The notes: generated from the sequence alone by a model not told the origin. A stretch of 64,000 nt of DNA from Hofstenia miamia (GCA_004352715.1 SCFE01000018.1:2568013-2632012); one strand, 5' to 3'. Shown: positions 46,739-59,580, counted from the stretch's first letter. A program made the numbers and translations.

Positions 46739-47556
46739 GTTCTACGCACATACTGACAAAAAAAACTAATTTATCTTTCTACACATTGTTTTGCTTCTTG
46801 TTTTAACGTGTGTCAAGTTAAATTTATCACGCTTGCAGATTAAAATGGATTTAATATTTACTCAAATACTAATTTATCGAATGCTGATTCCTGACTGTGG
46901 ATTATCGATTACAAGCAATTAGCAATTCTTTATAAGTGGCCTTAAAGTGGAATAGTCGTAAGTTCAATAGGTAGGACATCAACCACAACCGCTATTACTA
47001 TTATATATTTGCGTAACACTACTCAGTAATTATTAAATCTTTTCTGAATAAAAAATTTTCAGTAAGTACATTAAATTGCAAATTTCGTATTTCTATTAGC
47101 GCGAAAATTGTTCTAGTATGGGTTTTTTTGAAATGCATGTATACGCATTCAATACTTAGTTCTAAACTCAAAGAGCTTTCGCTAATATTCGAATACAAAA
47201 GCGAATTTTATTTATGAGTGACAAATTTTCAAAGTAAATCTAATATTTGATTTTTTCAAGAATATGTCATTTTCCTTTCAAGTTATTGAATATTTTATGT
47301 AATTATTTATCATGGAATATTTCTGCTCCTGAATATTAATTTTTAACTGATTTTTCCTAATAGATTTATTCCGTACATACGACTTTCAAGTGATTTTGCA
47401 AAGGAACATTTTAAACTTTTTAGGTTAATATTCTTATTTACGTTCTGAAAAAACATTCCTAAAATACAAAAATTTATTTTATTTTTGTACTTTTAGTATT
47501 CCATCGTATATCTGAACGATGTTAGATTTGTATATTTTTGAACCACTGAATGTAGG

Positions 47557-48262
47557 CAGGGGTGTTAAAAATTAAGTGTTTCAAAAATAAGTGCACTATA
47601 ATGAGTGCAATAAATGTGTTTTGGACTAAACTAATAGCACACTTATTAATTGTGTCAACTACACTTATTTTAGAATTTTTCATTAGGCAAAATTAGGTAA
47701 AATTCGAGGATTTTATCATCTCACATTTTCAGTATTGCTCGTGTGAATCCATTTATCTAACAGTAGTTGTTTTCAATAAACACTAACATTTAATTGATAT
47801 TACATCCGAATTTTAATTCAAGGCATTGAAATGGTGTGAAGTAAGTGAATTGCGGGTCGTCTTTCTTTTGAATATTTTAGTTATATTTCTTTACAAAAGT
47901 GTAAGTGTATTTAAATTAAATGAGATTGGGTAAAATAAATGTCCTCATCACTTTATTTATTCAGGTTTTCCTAATAATTGATAAGAAATACATCTATAAT
48001 ACAACCTTTGGTCTTATTTTTTGAGCTCAAATTAGTAACAATTAAATTAAATCATTTTTAGTATGGCTTCTTCAAATATTGTAACAAAACAGAGCCATCT
48101 ATAACAGTGTAAATTTGGCAATGTACGATTGTTTAAAATTATATTTCAAAATATATGCATTTATTGCAATAAGTTATTTTTTTTATAAATTAGAATGTGC
48201 ATTTATTTGTTTTTAAATATTTAGACAAAAATAATGGTCCACTTAATTTTTTAACACCCCTG
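47557..48262. mobile_element. 706-bp hAT-type MITE
   Basis: Inverted ends CAGGGGTGTTAAAAATTAAG and, from the right, CAGGGGTGTTAAAAAATTAA. Flanking 8-mers AATGTAGG (47549-47556) and CATGTAGG (48263-48270) match 7/8. The left arm is rich in short AAGTGT/ACACTT words in both orientations. No transposase frame is present. Confidence 0.85.
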
Positions 48263-48270
48263 CATGTAGG

Positions 48271-51200
48271 TAGGTTTTATTTTCCAGTTAAACGTACATT
48301 CTCGTAATTCTTTAACTCACTTATACACAGCCCAACATTTAATTTCATCAGTGTACATTTGTACAAACTTGTGAGACTAACAGAATACTTTCTTACATAC
48401 CTACTTTGGAAAATTGGGAATATTATAAAAAATTTAATCACCTGTATTTGCATGCAGGAAATTTTGATTTTCAGTCCTAGAATATTCATATTTTCAATAA
48501 ATAAAGAAAATTTATTTTAGAAGAACATTGTTTTTAAGACGCAATCAACATTTCCTTCGGATCAGAAAATAATTTATTCGCTTTTTAATTGCTGTTTTTG
48601 TATTAAACACATTATATCTACTTCAAATTTTCTTAACTGGTTAGGAATGCAGTTAACTGAATTCTAGCGACTTGTCAGTTTATGTATAGAATTGTGAATT
48701 ATCATAAAGCACGAGTCAATGAAGCCAGCCTCAACATGTTAGCTTTTGGTCTTAAATCGTGTGCAAACCTGTTTAGTTTATAATTTTGCTATCGTGTAAC
48801 CTTAAGACCGCACAATAGAGACTAGCTTTAAACATTGCATTGAGATATAGATACTATATATTGAAGCCAACTTTGTTTCCATTTTCATTGATCAGCACAA
48901 ATGCAATTACTAATAATCCAAGCGATGCTTTAAATGAAATATTCTTTTAAATTAATGTGATACCTCAGTGACTTTTGAAGGCGATGCTTTTGTCTTTCAT
49001 GACGTGTGTCCCGTTCGAACAAATGAGTATTTTTATGGAAAATTTAATAAATCTTCAATTGAACGCTTCAGTATAATGAACATTTGTGCTAGCCCAATCA
49101 TTATTTGTGGACATCGTTGCACATGATGGAGCTTTCATAAGATCCCAATTATTTGTAACCTAATATTTTAAAAATTGCACCAGTTTTGAGTTGTTCAGAA
49201 GTTTTAATTTTTTTCATGTTTTTAACTTTTTAGAATTAATGTATAGTTCTTTCTGGATTAGAACATTAGTAAAAAGCGGACTAAAACTTTTTCAACAAAT
49301 AGCTTGTGTCCTTCATGTAGCCATTTTTTGTGAGTTTTGTTTATAATGTTTATTTATTCGGCATATGTTTATTATTAGGTCTTAAAAGTATTTGTAATTT
49401 TGCAAGTTTGTTTCCGAGTCAATTTTTGAAATAGCACTTCATGAATCGGCGTAAATAATTAAGAATTCGCTGCATTCCGTGTAAAATTATTCATCAATTC
49501 TCTCCCCCGATAACGCCTGTCAAACTCCAATTATTGCTTGGTTGCAAAACACTACTTTGCTTGTGGTGCATTGCAGGATAATTGGGTTACAAAGATATTG
49601 GAGTGAAGTTTTTCAATTCCAGCAGCGGTTATCAGCGTCAATATAATAAATTGAATGAATTTATCTCTCCTTGGTTGAAGGAATTTTCCTCTGAAGTCCC
49701 ATCCTCAGACGTTAATGGAATATGGGTGAAAACTATTCCATTTTATTTCATTTCTTTGTTGTTAAATAATTTATAAATCATCTGTGCTTATGGAAAATTA
49801 GTATACCTTGCTGTATTGAATGCAGTATTGGAAGCGGGTATGGTCTGGGTGAGTGTGGATCACGGGGTGGCTGAATGGGGTGAGTTCAGTATGGGTCTCA
49901 TGGCTGTTGAAAGAATCTATCCTTACAGCTTGCGCATATTACCTACCAGTATTTTCGCTTGTTTATTGTAGTTTTAAGTTTGTAGTAACTACACGACGTA
50001 GGACTAACTATGCAGTATACCAGTTGCAATATTATATTAGGTTTGTGGTTGTGACTCTTACATTTTGTGGGTCAGCCCACCTAATATGGAGGGGGAGGGG
50101 TGCATAAAAAATGTCGCCATCAGCTCCTACAGCTTAGCTCTCAATTTATCAGTTTAGCAGATTGTTTGATATGTTGTCATTGAAATTACTTCTGTTCTAA
50201 TTAATACCAATAATTTTGGTAATTTTACAATAAATTAACGTTATCTTACTGTGCCCAATGTTCTGAAGTTGAAATTATATTTGTGTTTACCGCACGTATA
50301 TTTTTTAAGAGGGGTAAGAATAAAAAACAAATCACAAAACAATATACCACCGTATTGGATCACATCTCGAAACTAATCAACTAACTTTTTATTCATTCTA
50401 GGGCCAGCCCTATCTCTCGGTATATACGCCACTGGAGTGGGAGTGATGATTTGAACCCAGTTCCAGCGCTGATTCAATTAAACCTAGCAAGATTATATCG
50501 TAAGAACTATGGTTTGTGCATAAATAGAGATAAATACTGCATCAAGGTATCTGAATAGAGAATATTTTCAGCCGCTTAGCAAGACTCGGCGGCGATGAAA
50601 TTGTCTACACGGTGGCTCTACCGTCGTTGTCACACATTAAAATTTCTATTTCATTGACAGTGAAAATGTTCACCTACGCACTAAGGTAGTAATTTGCTCC
50701 TGCACTATCATGTCAGAAGACGTGCATTTTAGCTTTGTGAGACATTAATAATTTATGCTGATGCAATGCTTAGTCAAATTTTTGAATTCTATTTAAAATT
50801 TAATTCGACTTTCTCACCGAAGTAGATGCAAATCATTCGGAGCAGAATAAATTTTAAAAATTGGATCAGATAATTTATATTTCCATTTTGTAATTATATT
50901 TAAAACATTTCTTTATTGAATATTAATTTATTTCTTATTATAAAATTAAATATCAATTTTTCTATCAAGATTGTTAAAGTCCATTTAACATTAGGTGAAA
51001 TAATCAACCGTCTATTTTTAGAACTTAACCGATGCTTTTATATTACTGTCTGCACTTTTATTAAGGTCGCACACGTGTCGCTGTAAAATAAATACCGTTT
51101 GCTTCAGTATTCCACACTTAGCATTGCTTATCTTGTTAAGGACCTTGTACATATAAATGAGCATCTCCTTATAAGTGGTAAACATGATTGAATATATAAG

Positions 51201-51480
51201 TACATCCTTGACAGTAGACATCGTTAAACTCTGGTTATACAGCTTTAGAGTAATTTAAATATTTTCATGTATTTGCGATTTAAAATGGATCCAGTTTGGC
51301 AATGATCCAGAAATCCAAAAACCGAGGCCAACATAATATAAAAGTAGGACCTAGGCATACAGTTTTACTCTATGTGGGAAACCACTTGCCATCCGGCTTT
51401 TCTAATGCAATTAGTTCGGCTTGATATCCGACGACTGGAAATGAGTTAGGTCGGAAGAGGTAGACCCGTTTCCACACTAA
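48271..51480. other. Non-coding stretch with a weak exon-like frame
   Basis: The 64-codon frame at 49582-49776 has protein-like composition, but a stop lies directly before it and no splice site gives it a coherent start. A slightly GC-richer patch at 50400-50520 (CGGTATATACGCCACTGGAG) resembles repeat sequence. Nothing else is recognised. Confidence 0.45.
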
Positions 51481-51483
51481 TAG

Positions 51484-51900
51484 TTAACCTTAACATCTCA
51501 GGAATTATTCTAAATTTTTGATAGTTTCTCGAAAACAAATATTAAGAGCTTATAATTCACGAACTAATATAGATGTCAAAACAGTGAAACCATCACACGA
51601 TAAGAGAGAGCCTCCTTTTTCAATTACACTTTAAAATCATTCCCAGTCGGTGCACCTCAACAGTCATTGGGTGATCTATCTGGTTTAGTTGTAGCTCCGT
51701 GTGATTTTCAGGATACTAGGTATTGGCGAATTTGAAAGTTTTTTTAAACTTCGGAATATTTATTAAAAATTAGTTAATACTTTTATGTAATTCTTCTACA
51801 TCAATAATTTTTGCATACATTTTTACAATTGCATGACTACACCTCAATGGGCAGCAGTTACGGTTAGTTGTTCCTTCTATGGGTTTCTGATTATCTGAAC
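51484..51900 (+). repeat. MITE family 'AACCTTAAA', copy C
   Basis: Begins GTTAACCTTAACATCTCAGG, like copy B. It shares GAAACCATCA followed by GATAAGAGAGAGCCTCCTTT (copy B: GAAACCATCATGTGATAGAG, then CTCCTCTTTC). Its later part matches the fragment at 7165-7330 (CTTCTATGGGTTTCTGATTA with CTGAAC). The right inverted end was not identified. Confidence 0.5.
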
Positions 51901-52520
51901 TTTAATAATGGCTTAGAGAAAACTGTTTGAGAATGAGGAAATAGACACCAGATTTTTTCGTTTGTTTTAATTTGTTTCTAAACACTTTTTCAAAAAGAGT
52001 CACATACATACAGTCTAAACATTACGTTGTCCATTTCCTAAGATATGCTTATAGTCGTAATTTATTATATTATAAAATTCGAAATATAAAGGTTGCACAC
52101 AGGGAAGCTAAATACCTTAGAGCTTCTTTAATTAGCACCGTGTGTCTTATTCAATAACGGTTTAGCTCTTATTGCTTTGGCTTTTAACCACGGGACAAAA
52201 TAAAAAATTAAAGATTAACAAAACTCATTGTATGAAATCCTTTCATCGATTTATTTTGAACTTAATGGCTATAATTAAGGTTTATAAATAATATATTACC
52301 TCAGTTTGGAATTTGTATTTACTATAAATTAGTTGCGTCTTTAGTATAGTGTTTGCATTGGAAGGTTATTAATGATATTTGGAGTCTTTGAAAAGCAGAT
52401 GTTTGAGTGAATTTAATGGTGACCCTATGTGTTATAGTGATACTTTTAATTGATAGTGTGAATTATATGAACATCCAATTTTGCCTAATTCACAATGTGA
52501 AAAAAATTCTTAACAATAAG

Positions 52521-52524
<4 letters not shown>

Positions 52525-52553
<29 letters not shown>
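52525..52553. repeat. (TA)n microsatellite
   Basis: Alternating TA run 85 bases before the candidate terminal exon. Confidence 0.9.
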
Positions 52554-52556
<3 letters not shown>

Positions 52557-52638
52557 TAAACAAAAAATGCATAGTGAAGTTTGAGAAGAAATAAATTGTT
52601 TGATTTGAACAATTAATATAATTATTCGTTCCTCTTAG

Positions 52639-52802
52639 GTACAAACACAGTTAGACATACGAGACAAAAACCTTGCTACGGACATGATGAGTTTGTGGCG
52701 TGCACGAACAATTCTAGGTGCCCATTTTTTCGAGACACAAGCTACGCACCAGCCAAAGAATTTTGTTTAAAATGGCGAATAAAAGCCATACCAACTCACT
52801 AA
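52639..52802 (+). CDS. Candidate cysteine-rich terminal exon
   Basis: Acceptor TTCCTCTTAG, phase 1 entry (compatible with exon 9, giving AGT at the junction), then 53 open codons ending in TAA. GC content is clearly above the surroundings. The peptide contains TVRHTRQKPCYGHDEFVACT and NNSRCPFF, then APAKEFCLKW. The C-x8-C-x5-C start with an aromatic before the second Cys loosely recalls an LDL-receptor class A repeat, but the acidic calcium-binding end is absent. If it belongs to the Ig gene, the product would lack a membrane anchor after Ig5 and be secreted. It could equally be part of another gene or continue through an internal donor (AGGTGCCC). Confidence 0.35.
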
Positions 52803-55319
52803 AAGAAAAGGTTGTATTGTATACCTAGAATTAAATCTGCTTAAAATATGTATTTCTTTCAAAATTATACTGGCCTTATTTAAAATTCAGTTAAAGAAAT
52901 GCTTAAAGGAAGATGTTCCAAGAAAGAAAGAAAGACATGTATTGATTCAAAGTCTATGGTAGCTTATACTAATACTAAGCCGTTAATGCCAACTCCAAAA
53001 AGTTCAAGGCAGAAGCGATTTGAATAATTTAGTTTTAATCAATATAATANGATGATGTTTTATATAAACGAAACCGGTCTATCCTTTTCTTAGCGTCTAT
53101 GCTAAAAATGAATATGAAGAAGCTCAGTATAATCACTTCAAAATATATATATATATATATATATATAAGCATTTTTAATCAAAAATTGAAATATGAATTT
53201 GGTCAGGGTTACCAACCTTACGGCTTAATACCGATTCTGAAATCAAACTGAAACTACACTTTGGTGACCTTTATTAAAAGCGCATTTTGAAAAGTGTTTA
53301 AAATTTTTCATTGTCCTTTCCGCAAACCTATTCCTGCAAAAAACTCAATGCTTGTGAATCGTCAACGATTGAATTTTTGAATAATTGGAATAGATTTAAA
53401 ATGGGGCATTTACTCCTACTTCATGTAGATAAAAAATCTCATGGTTTTTATGTAAACAGATGCGCCTATTCTTCTCCATTTTGATGCATTTGTCAATTGA
53501 TTCATAATTTAACATGGTTTTTTAGTCTGGCTGTTACTACCATAATTTCAATAATTTGTGTAAAATTTTCAGATTTATATTTTTAATTATTAACGATGGA
53601 TGTGCTGATGGGAAGTTATTAGTCTCTTGCTAATAATAACATCAAACGAATGCGCTTTAGTCTAGTACTTCCAAGTTGCAGACGATGTGAAAAATAACTA
53701 TCGACTGATTAATTCTATGAAAACTACTTTTGACTTGTAGTTTCTTAGAAGTTTTTCATTACTTTTTTGGAAACAATGAAAGTAGGCAACAATCATTTTT
53801 TAAAATTGTTTTGAGCAAAAAGGCTTTAGTCCTTAGGTTATGAATTTTTAAAAAGTCCAATTTTTGAGAATATTGTGAAATTTTCCATTGTGGATTTGTA
53901 GGCAATTTTATTAGATATTTACTTTGCGATGATGCTGTTTTTGTTTCTTCTGCAGCAGGATTTACTTATTGTTTTTTTTTGAAGTTTTGGGTTGAAATTT
54001 GGAAGTTACACCGTTTGTTATGGGGTCTCTATCCCTGACAAATTTCAACAGATTTCTTACTTAAATTTTTCTAATTCACTCAGTGTAATTGTTTATTGGC
54101 TTGTATTGCACAAATATTTAACAATTTTGAATTTCTTGCTTTATTTTACAATTATCTTTGCAGTAGTTACATGTACATGCACTCGATGTCATAAATTAAT
54201 ATGTTTGTTTTATGGTTTTTTCTTTCTCAAATCTGTTAGTTTATTGGAATAAGAAATATTCTGGTATCCAATGCGCTTCTGACAAATAATCTGTGATTCA
54301 TATTTTTTAAATTAGTTCTAATTTCAGGATTACTGAGTAAATTCACTGATTAAAATCAAATTTAAAAAACGTAAATGTTTTAATAGTCCACGCATATTGT
54401 TTGGAACCCCAGCTGGTAATATTTTTAAAGATTTGAAAAAACCAGCATAGAATCAAACAGTGGAATTTATTTATGTATCGGACAATGCTGCACTGGTTAT
54501 TTATTGTTTGTTGGCAATTGGCGTAGATAAAAGCTTATCTAACCATTTATTTATTTAACCAAATTGACTTATTGGCAAATGATTTTATTATTCTTCTTTC
54601 ATGACGTTTTCATAGTAAAATTGTTCATTAAAATGACACATTTTCCTCATAAATTATTTATCAACAACAGTTAATAAACTCTTATATTAGGTTACGCAAG
54701 CGTTTCAACTTTCCATTAAATATTAGAGGTAAAATTTCAATAGAATTTAGGAACCATTAGCTAATTGCTACGTACTTTCATGTTTGAGATTCAATGACGC
54801 AGGATTAGTCAGCACCAAGCGGGGACTTGGTTCTTTCAAATTTATTCCAAATGATGAAAATTTTTTTGAACAAAATATAAATAATTGGAAAAATGAAATT
54901 TTTAAATAATTCGCTGAGAATATAAAACTGTTTGAGTTTGGCAGCAGCAATTTGATACTATTTCAAGGTCATCATTTACTCGCATTTATCCGCAATTCCA
55001 TATCCATGTCCTGTATTTGTCTGCGTTAGGATAAAAATCATTTATTTTAGTAATTAAGGCTTTTCAAATTTACTTAATTTTAGTATTTTTGTTACCTCGA
55101 AGTTTGAGACTTGGGGTTGATATAAGCGATTACAGTCGCAATCAGTGCCCAAAATTTAGAAAAATGCATTATTAATCTTAGCTTAATTATTCTCTCCACC
55201 TAGGATTCTCCTGGCCTAATCACTATGAAAGCAACGCCTGTTAAATGCGGTATTCTTATAAAATTGCTCTCAATGAACCATTTGGGCGTTATCAAATTCG
55301 TAGAATCAAAATCAGATAT

Positions 55320-55320
<1 letters not shown>
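52803..55320. other. Non-coding AT-rich stretch
   Basis: A lone N at 53050, unlike the one at 19798, shows no duplicated flanks. (TA)n lies at 53142-53167. No gene is recognised. Confidence 0.5.
53142..53167. repeat. (TA)n microsatellite
   Basis: Alternating TA run. Confidence 0.9.

Positions 55321-55350
<30 letters not shown>
55321..55350. repeat. (TA)n microsatellite
   Basis: Alternating TA run; a short (TTTA)n run follows at about 55406-55430. Confidence 0.9.
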
Positions 55351-55352
<2 letters not shown>

Positions 55353-55430
55353 TGGATAGAGTTTTAAAGTGTGTACAATTACTGAAAGTGTTGTGTAGAA
55401 TTTTACTTATTTATTTATTTATTGATTTAT

Positions 55431-58016
55431 TTGTCAAATTAACCTCGAAAACCTGCGATTTGCAATGCTAGATGAGTTTCCTTGTAAACATTGAACAAGA
55501 GAACTAAGCACTTTTATCTATTGTTTCGAATGCATCGCTGACTACCTCAAGGTCTTACGTAAAAATAAGTCATATTATATAAACTAAATTATAGATTTGC
55601 AGAAGCACAATGAATTACGATGCATAAATGTGTAAAATTGAGATTTCCCCTATTTTTATATTTTTTCACTCTAATTTTCTTACAATGTCGTAGCTAGTGC
55701 TTACATGTATGTTTTGACTATAACTAGTTTTGTTCTTTTTCGCTTAATAAATAAACTGATGCATTTACATGCATACTGTCGACGTTCTGAAAAAAGAATA
55801 GAATTAGTTAGATTGCTAATATGCGTTTTTCTCAGAAACGGCAAAAAATTTAGCCATAACCCAATCCTTGATCTGCTAGTTATTTTTATTGCCCGACAGC
55901 AGTCTATGAACTCTTTTATTGAGAAGCCATCTGAAATTGTTGGTAATATTTTGTATAAACAAGCGATGTATACAGTAAATATATCAAATATTATATGCAT
56001 TCGTCCAAAGAAAAAAGAGTTCCAAATTTATTCACTCCAGTTTGAGATTTCCGTCCTGTAAGGTCTCATATGGACTTGCAAATTTGTAAAGTTTGGAATT
56101 GTTAATTTTGAAAACTGAAACAACGGCACAAATTTCGATTTTCCTGTAACCATATGTTTTAAAAACGAACCAATAGTTGACATTATTTCCGACGAATTTT
56201 TTCCTCAAAAACTATTTGAAATGTTGCAGCGATTGAAAAGTCATTTCCTGTAACCTTTGTATGATTCGTTTAACCATAAATCTTTGCTGACGTAATTGGA
56301 AACGTTGCTTTAATTGTTGGCTATTCCTTCGCAAATGCAAAATGGGTTTTTAAATGTCAACAACTTTTTAAAAGTTAACATTTTATGCTTTGTAAATTTT
56401 TGTCATAATGCAATTTTCAATTTCACTTTTTTCATGTGCATCGTTTTGCTTTGTTGGGCAACATTTTTCAACAATTTTCTTTGTCACAAGTGGCTTTTCA
56501 AAATTTTGTTGGAGTTTTTTTAAGTGTGTGCAGCGAGCAAATTCTCCATTATTTTTGCTATATTTTCTTTATTAAAATTTGGATTGTAATAGAAAAAACG
56601 AATCTTCAATGTTTGACATTTCTTGTTAAGAAAATTTATAATGCATTTATACTAGTGGCGAGTTTTTACTTTTTACTTTTTGCACTAAGCTGTTGTAAAA
56701 TTTAGTAAGCGGTATGTTAATAAACATTTAATGACCTGATAAGGTGTCTATTGGAAACATGCAATTTTTCTTGGAAAATATCCAGAATTTGAGGTATAAA
56801 GGCAAACTCAGCAATTTTGTAATCATACCAAATCTCTGTGCAAAGTTACTTCAACATTCTATTTGAATACTAGAATTACGGACAAGGGTTGTTTCGACCA
56901 AAAACACAAATTTTATTTGGTAATAATGTAATTTACTCTTTGTTTGAACCTTCATAGGTGTTGAGGATGTTTTTGAATTATTTATTCGAAAACGTTTGTT
57001 TCATTTTGATTGCAGGTTTGAACTGAAGAATGATTTTTCCAAATAATTCTCGAGAAATGACATTTAAATGTGATAATATTAAGTTTCAATATGATAATCA
57101 TAACTTTAAATATAACAATGGTAATTTTCAAAATGATAATAAAAATATTTGAAAAATAAAATCATGATAATAAATTTAGTTTAAAATCAATTTTTTTGTA
57201 AGAAATTCTTTTTTAATTAATGAGGACTTAAAAAAACAACAAGAAGGAAAATGTTATCAGAAAACTGCGTCAATCATGTTATGGGCATCCAAAACTTTAC
57301 TAAAATGTTGGGACAAAATTAATGCACTCTTCCAATGTTGTTCTCATTCCAAACCTAAATAATTGTTCGAGAGCTCTTTATCGATGTTCTGTAATAGACA
57401 AGTGGGTGTTATTTTTCTGCCAAATTTCACTTGAAATTTGCTTTTAAAGAAGACTACCCATTTTTATGGGATGAAACATCGGACTATATGCCGTTTGTTT
57501 CAATAAAGTATTTCCTAGAATTCGAACTCTCTGAAAACAGATTCTAGATTTGAATAGCATGAGCATCAACATTTTCAATTTTGCAGCTTTCAGGTAGGTA
57601 TCCATTAATTTACACTCACCTTCAAGCTTTTACAAGCCCCCTTTTAATTTCTTAATGTAGTAGGTCTAAGTTACTCATACAGCCCACTACATGTAGATAG
57701 CCCCCTTAGAACCAGAAGCCTTATTTCTATATCTAATTCCTCTAATGGTGCGTGCCTCTGTTCCTAAACATGAATGTTTTAATTAGTTTCATCCATGAAA
57801 CAGAGGCAATTTCTCTGACTAATATTGTAAGAGTTTGTCCACAAAATGTTTACGCTTTCAATTGTTTTCAGGAAAATTGCTTTTTCGGATTTGTGTCTGA
57901 TCTTGTTTAAAGTTGAAATTCTCTTATAAAGATGTGGTTTTTGTTGACTATGAAAAATCAATTTTTAAATATTTTCAAGTATCCCATACCTAATGTTGAG
58001 ATTATGATGTGCAAAG
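55431..58016. other. Non-coding stretch
   Basis: The 118-codon frame at 55705-56061 overlaps a 99-codon frame on the other strand, and neither resembles a family. A short match to the AACCTTAAA MITE interior (AAGGTGTCTATTGGAAACAT) lies at 56741. Confidence 0.45.
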
Positions 58017-58330
58017 CCAGGATTACCGTGGATATATCTTAATATGGATCTATTTTGATGTGGATAAAAAAATTTATTTTATGGATATCGATGAATCATT
58101 TTATATCAAAAATACAGTCCAACAGATAAATTTACTCATTCTTATTGTAAATCAGCTAATCACTCTACACCATGAGAGCTAATGGCATGTTTGAATGGAT
58201 AAGTTGTCGTAGCTTACCTAGGGTCCTGAGTAAATGGATCCTCTTTGGATAAATCCATTTAAATTTTTGTGGATTAGATTGTATATTTATCGGAAAATAT
58301 TTGATCCACCGCAAATATCTAAGGGGCATG
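58017..58330. repeat. Dispersed repeat with weak inverted ends
   Basis: Left end near GGATTACCGTGGATATATC and right end near GATCCACCGCAAATATC give an imperfect inverted pair. The interior aligns with 16550-16630. Both copies are rich in GGATAAAT and ATGGAT words. Confidence 0.5.
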
Positions 58331-59276
58331 GGAGTAAATGAACTATTCAGTCGCCGCATGTGCAAAGTCAGAAGTCATCTATCCGTTGGTTGTTTTAGAT
58401 TTTGGATGTCTTTATAAGTTCGCTATTAATGAGCGGTTAAATTTTTTTCGAAGATATCATCACAAATTTTAGCATCTTATGAGTGACTTGGTGGTGTATT
58501 ACATTTACATTTGAGATAGCATCCATTTTTCAGATCACAATTTAAGCACGCTGTCTAAAAATCATTTAATTGCATCAGATTCATCCATCAATGCCATTGT
58601 ACCTAGATGCCATGCCAAGATTCAGAAAAATCATTTTTTAAAGTGGCTCATGCATTTTGAAAGCTCATATTGGGCAACAAATTAACATTCTTTGAATTTT
58701 GCTCAATTTTTTAACCATTTTAATGAATAGATTATTGCGGAATTTTTCGTAGAAAAACCTTAGTAGTATTTCTCATTTAAAAATCAAAGTTGAAAGTAAG
58801 CAATTCTTATTTAGCGTCAAGTTACTTGCTTGATTACGTCCTTAGACTTTCACCCTCAGGTTCTATCTATTTCTGTTGAACCTGCGTAAGCAATACATTA
58901 GCGAGCACTTGTTGCATAATTATAATTGGTTTTTACTATTACAACAGTGAAAAACAGTTTGGTGATATTTCAGTTTCAGAAACTACTCGCGGTTTGGTTG
59001 TTTACTGCTTAGCTTGACCTAAATATTTTGAATAGGCTGTTTACCTAGTCATAGGTTGCTATCATACTAAAACATAACGGAATTTTAAATATGGCTGTCT
59101 TTACATTAACAAAACTTTAAATAGTTGAATGCTTTGCTAATCGACTATTATTTACAACAGATTTGCTGATCTTGTAATTGGGGACCTGCGACCACTCGAC
59201 ATTTCCATTCAACTCGAGTTGTGTTGTGATTTGATATTGAATAGTGCATTGCATTTTTATCATTGTTTAATTGAAA

Positions 59277-59278
<2 letters not shown>
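58331..59278. other. Non-coding AT-rich stretch
   Basis: Nothing recognised apart from a patch at 59180-59220 (CTGCGACCACTCGACATTTC) resembling the interior of the MITE at 6162-6500. A second such patch occurs at 59700-59750. Confidence 0.45.

Positions 59279-59333
<55 letters not shown>
59279..59333. repeat. (TA)n microsatellite
   Basis: A 55-base alternating TA run immediately before the dispersed element described next. Confidence 0.92.
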
Positions 59334-59335
<2 letters not shown>

Positions 59336-59339
59336 AAAA

Positions 59340-59580
59340 ATAGTAGCGTTGGGCATATGGGTTTTTTCTATTTGTACCCAGCGCCAGTTTTGAGATCTCA
59401 AAGAAATTAGAAAATTTTTTGATAGATCTTTTAATGAGGACCATATGTAAGATTATCTACAGAGAATTGGGTCAAAACTCGGACTTTTTCAAAACCCATA
59501 TACCCAGCGGCAGAAGTTGTACTGGGGATCAGTGGATATTTTATGAAAAATACCCAGCGCCAATATATGTGAATATTTTT
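59340..59580 (+). repeat. Dispersed element bordered by a TA microsatellite, copy 2
   Basis: Begins GCGTTGGGCATATGGGTTTT. Further in it has CAAAACCCATATACCCAGCG, the inverse of that end, so it has the form of a hairpin MITE. Homologous to 45165-45381. A second CCCAGCGCCAATATAT end follows at about 59560. Confidence 0.6.

Larger units (their letters stand above)
40178..52638. other. Region after the last firm Ig exon
   Basis: An intron if the candidate exon at 52639 belongs to the gene. It contains the non-LTR retrotransposon, a 1000-N gap, a hAT MITE and dispersed repeats (listed separately). No Ig or fibronectin type III exon was found in the readable parts, though one could sit in the gap. 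Confidence 0.45.

Noticed and set aside
45676-46751. Very long minus-strand open frames (about 355 codons)
   Set aside because: They consist almost wholly of N translated as unknown residues, with TA-repeat ends. The same applies to the frames across 15550-15791, 27645-27869 and 31797-32150.
49582-49776. 64-codon frame with exon-like composition
   Set aside because: A stop codon lies immediately before it, the neighbouring acceptor TTGCAG leads to stops in two frames and only a short open run in the third, and no family is recognised.
50400-50530. Acceptor-like CATTCTAG followed by a GC-richer stretch
   Set aside because: All frames meet stops quickly or match nothing, and the CGCCACTGG wording recurs as GCCACTGG at about 5672, so it is probably repeat sequence.
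53050-53050. Single N as a possible second duplication junction
   Set aside because: The flanking sequences are not duplicated, unlike those at 19798.
55701-56061. Overlapping frames of 99 and 118 codons on opposite strands
   Set aside because: No similarity to any family I know, no splice support, and AT-rich composition expected by chance.
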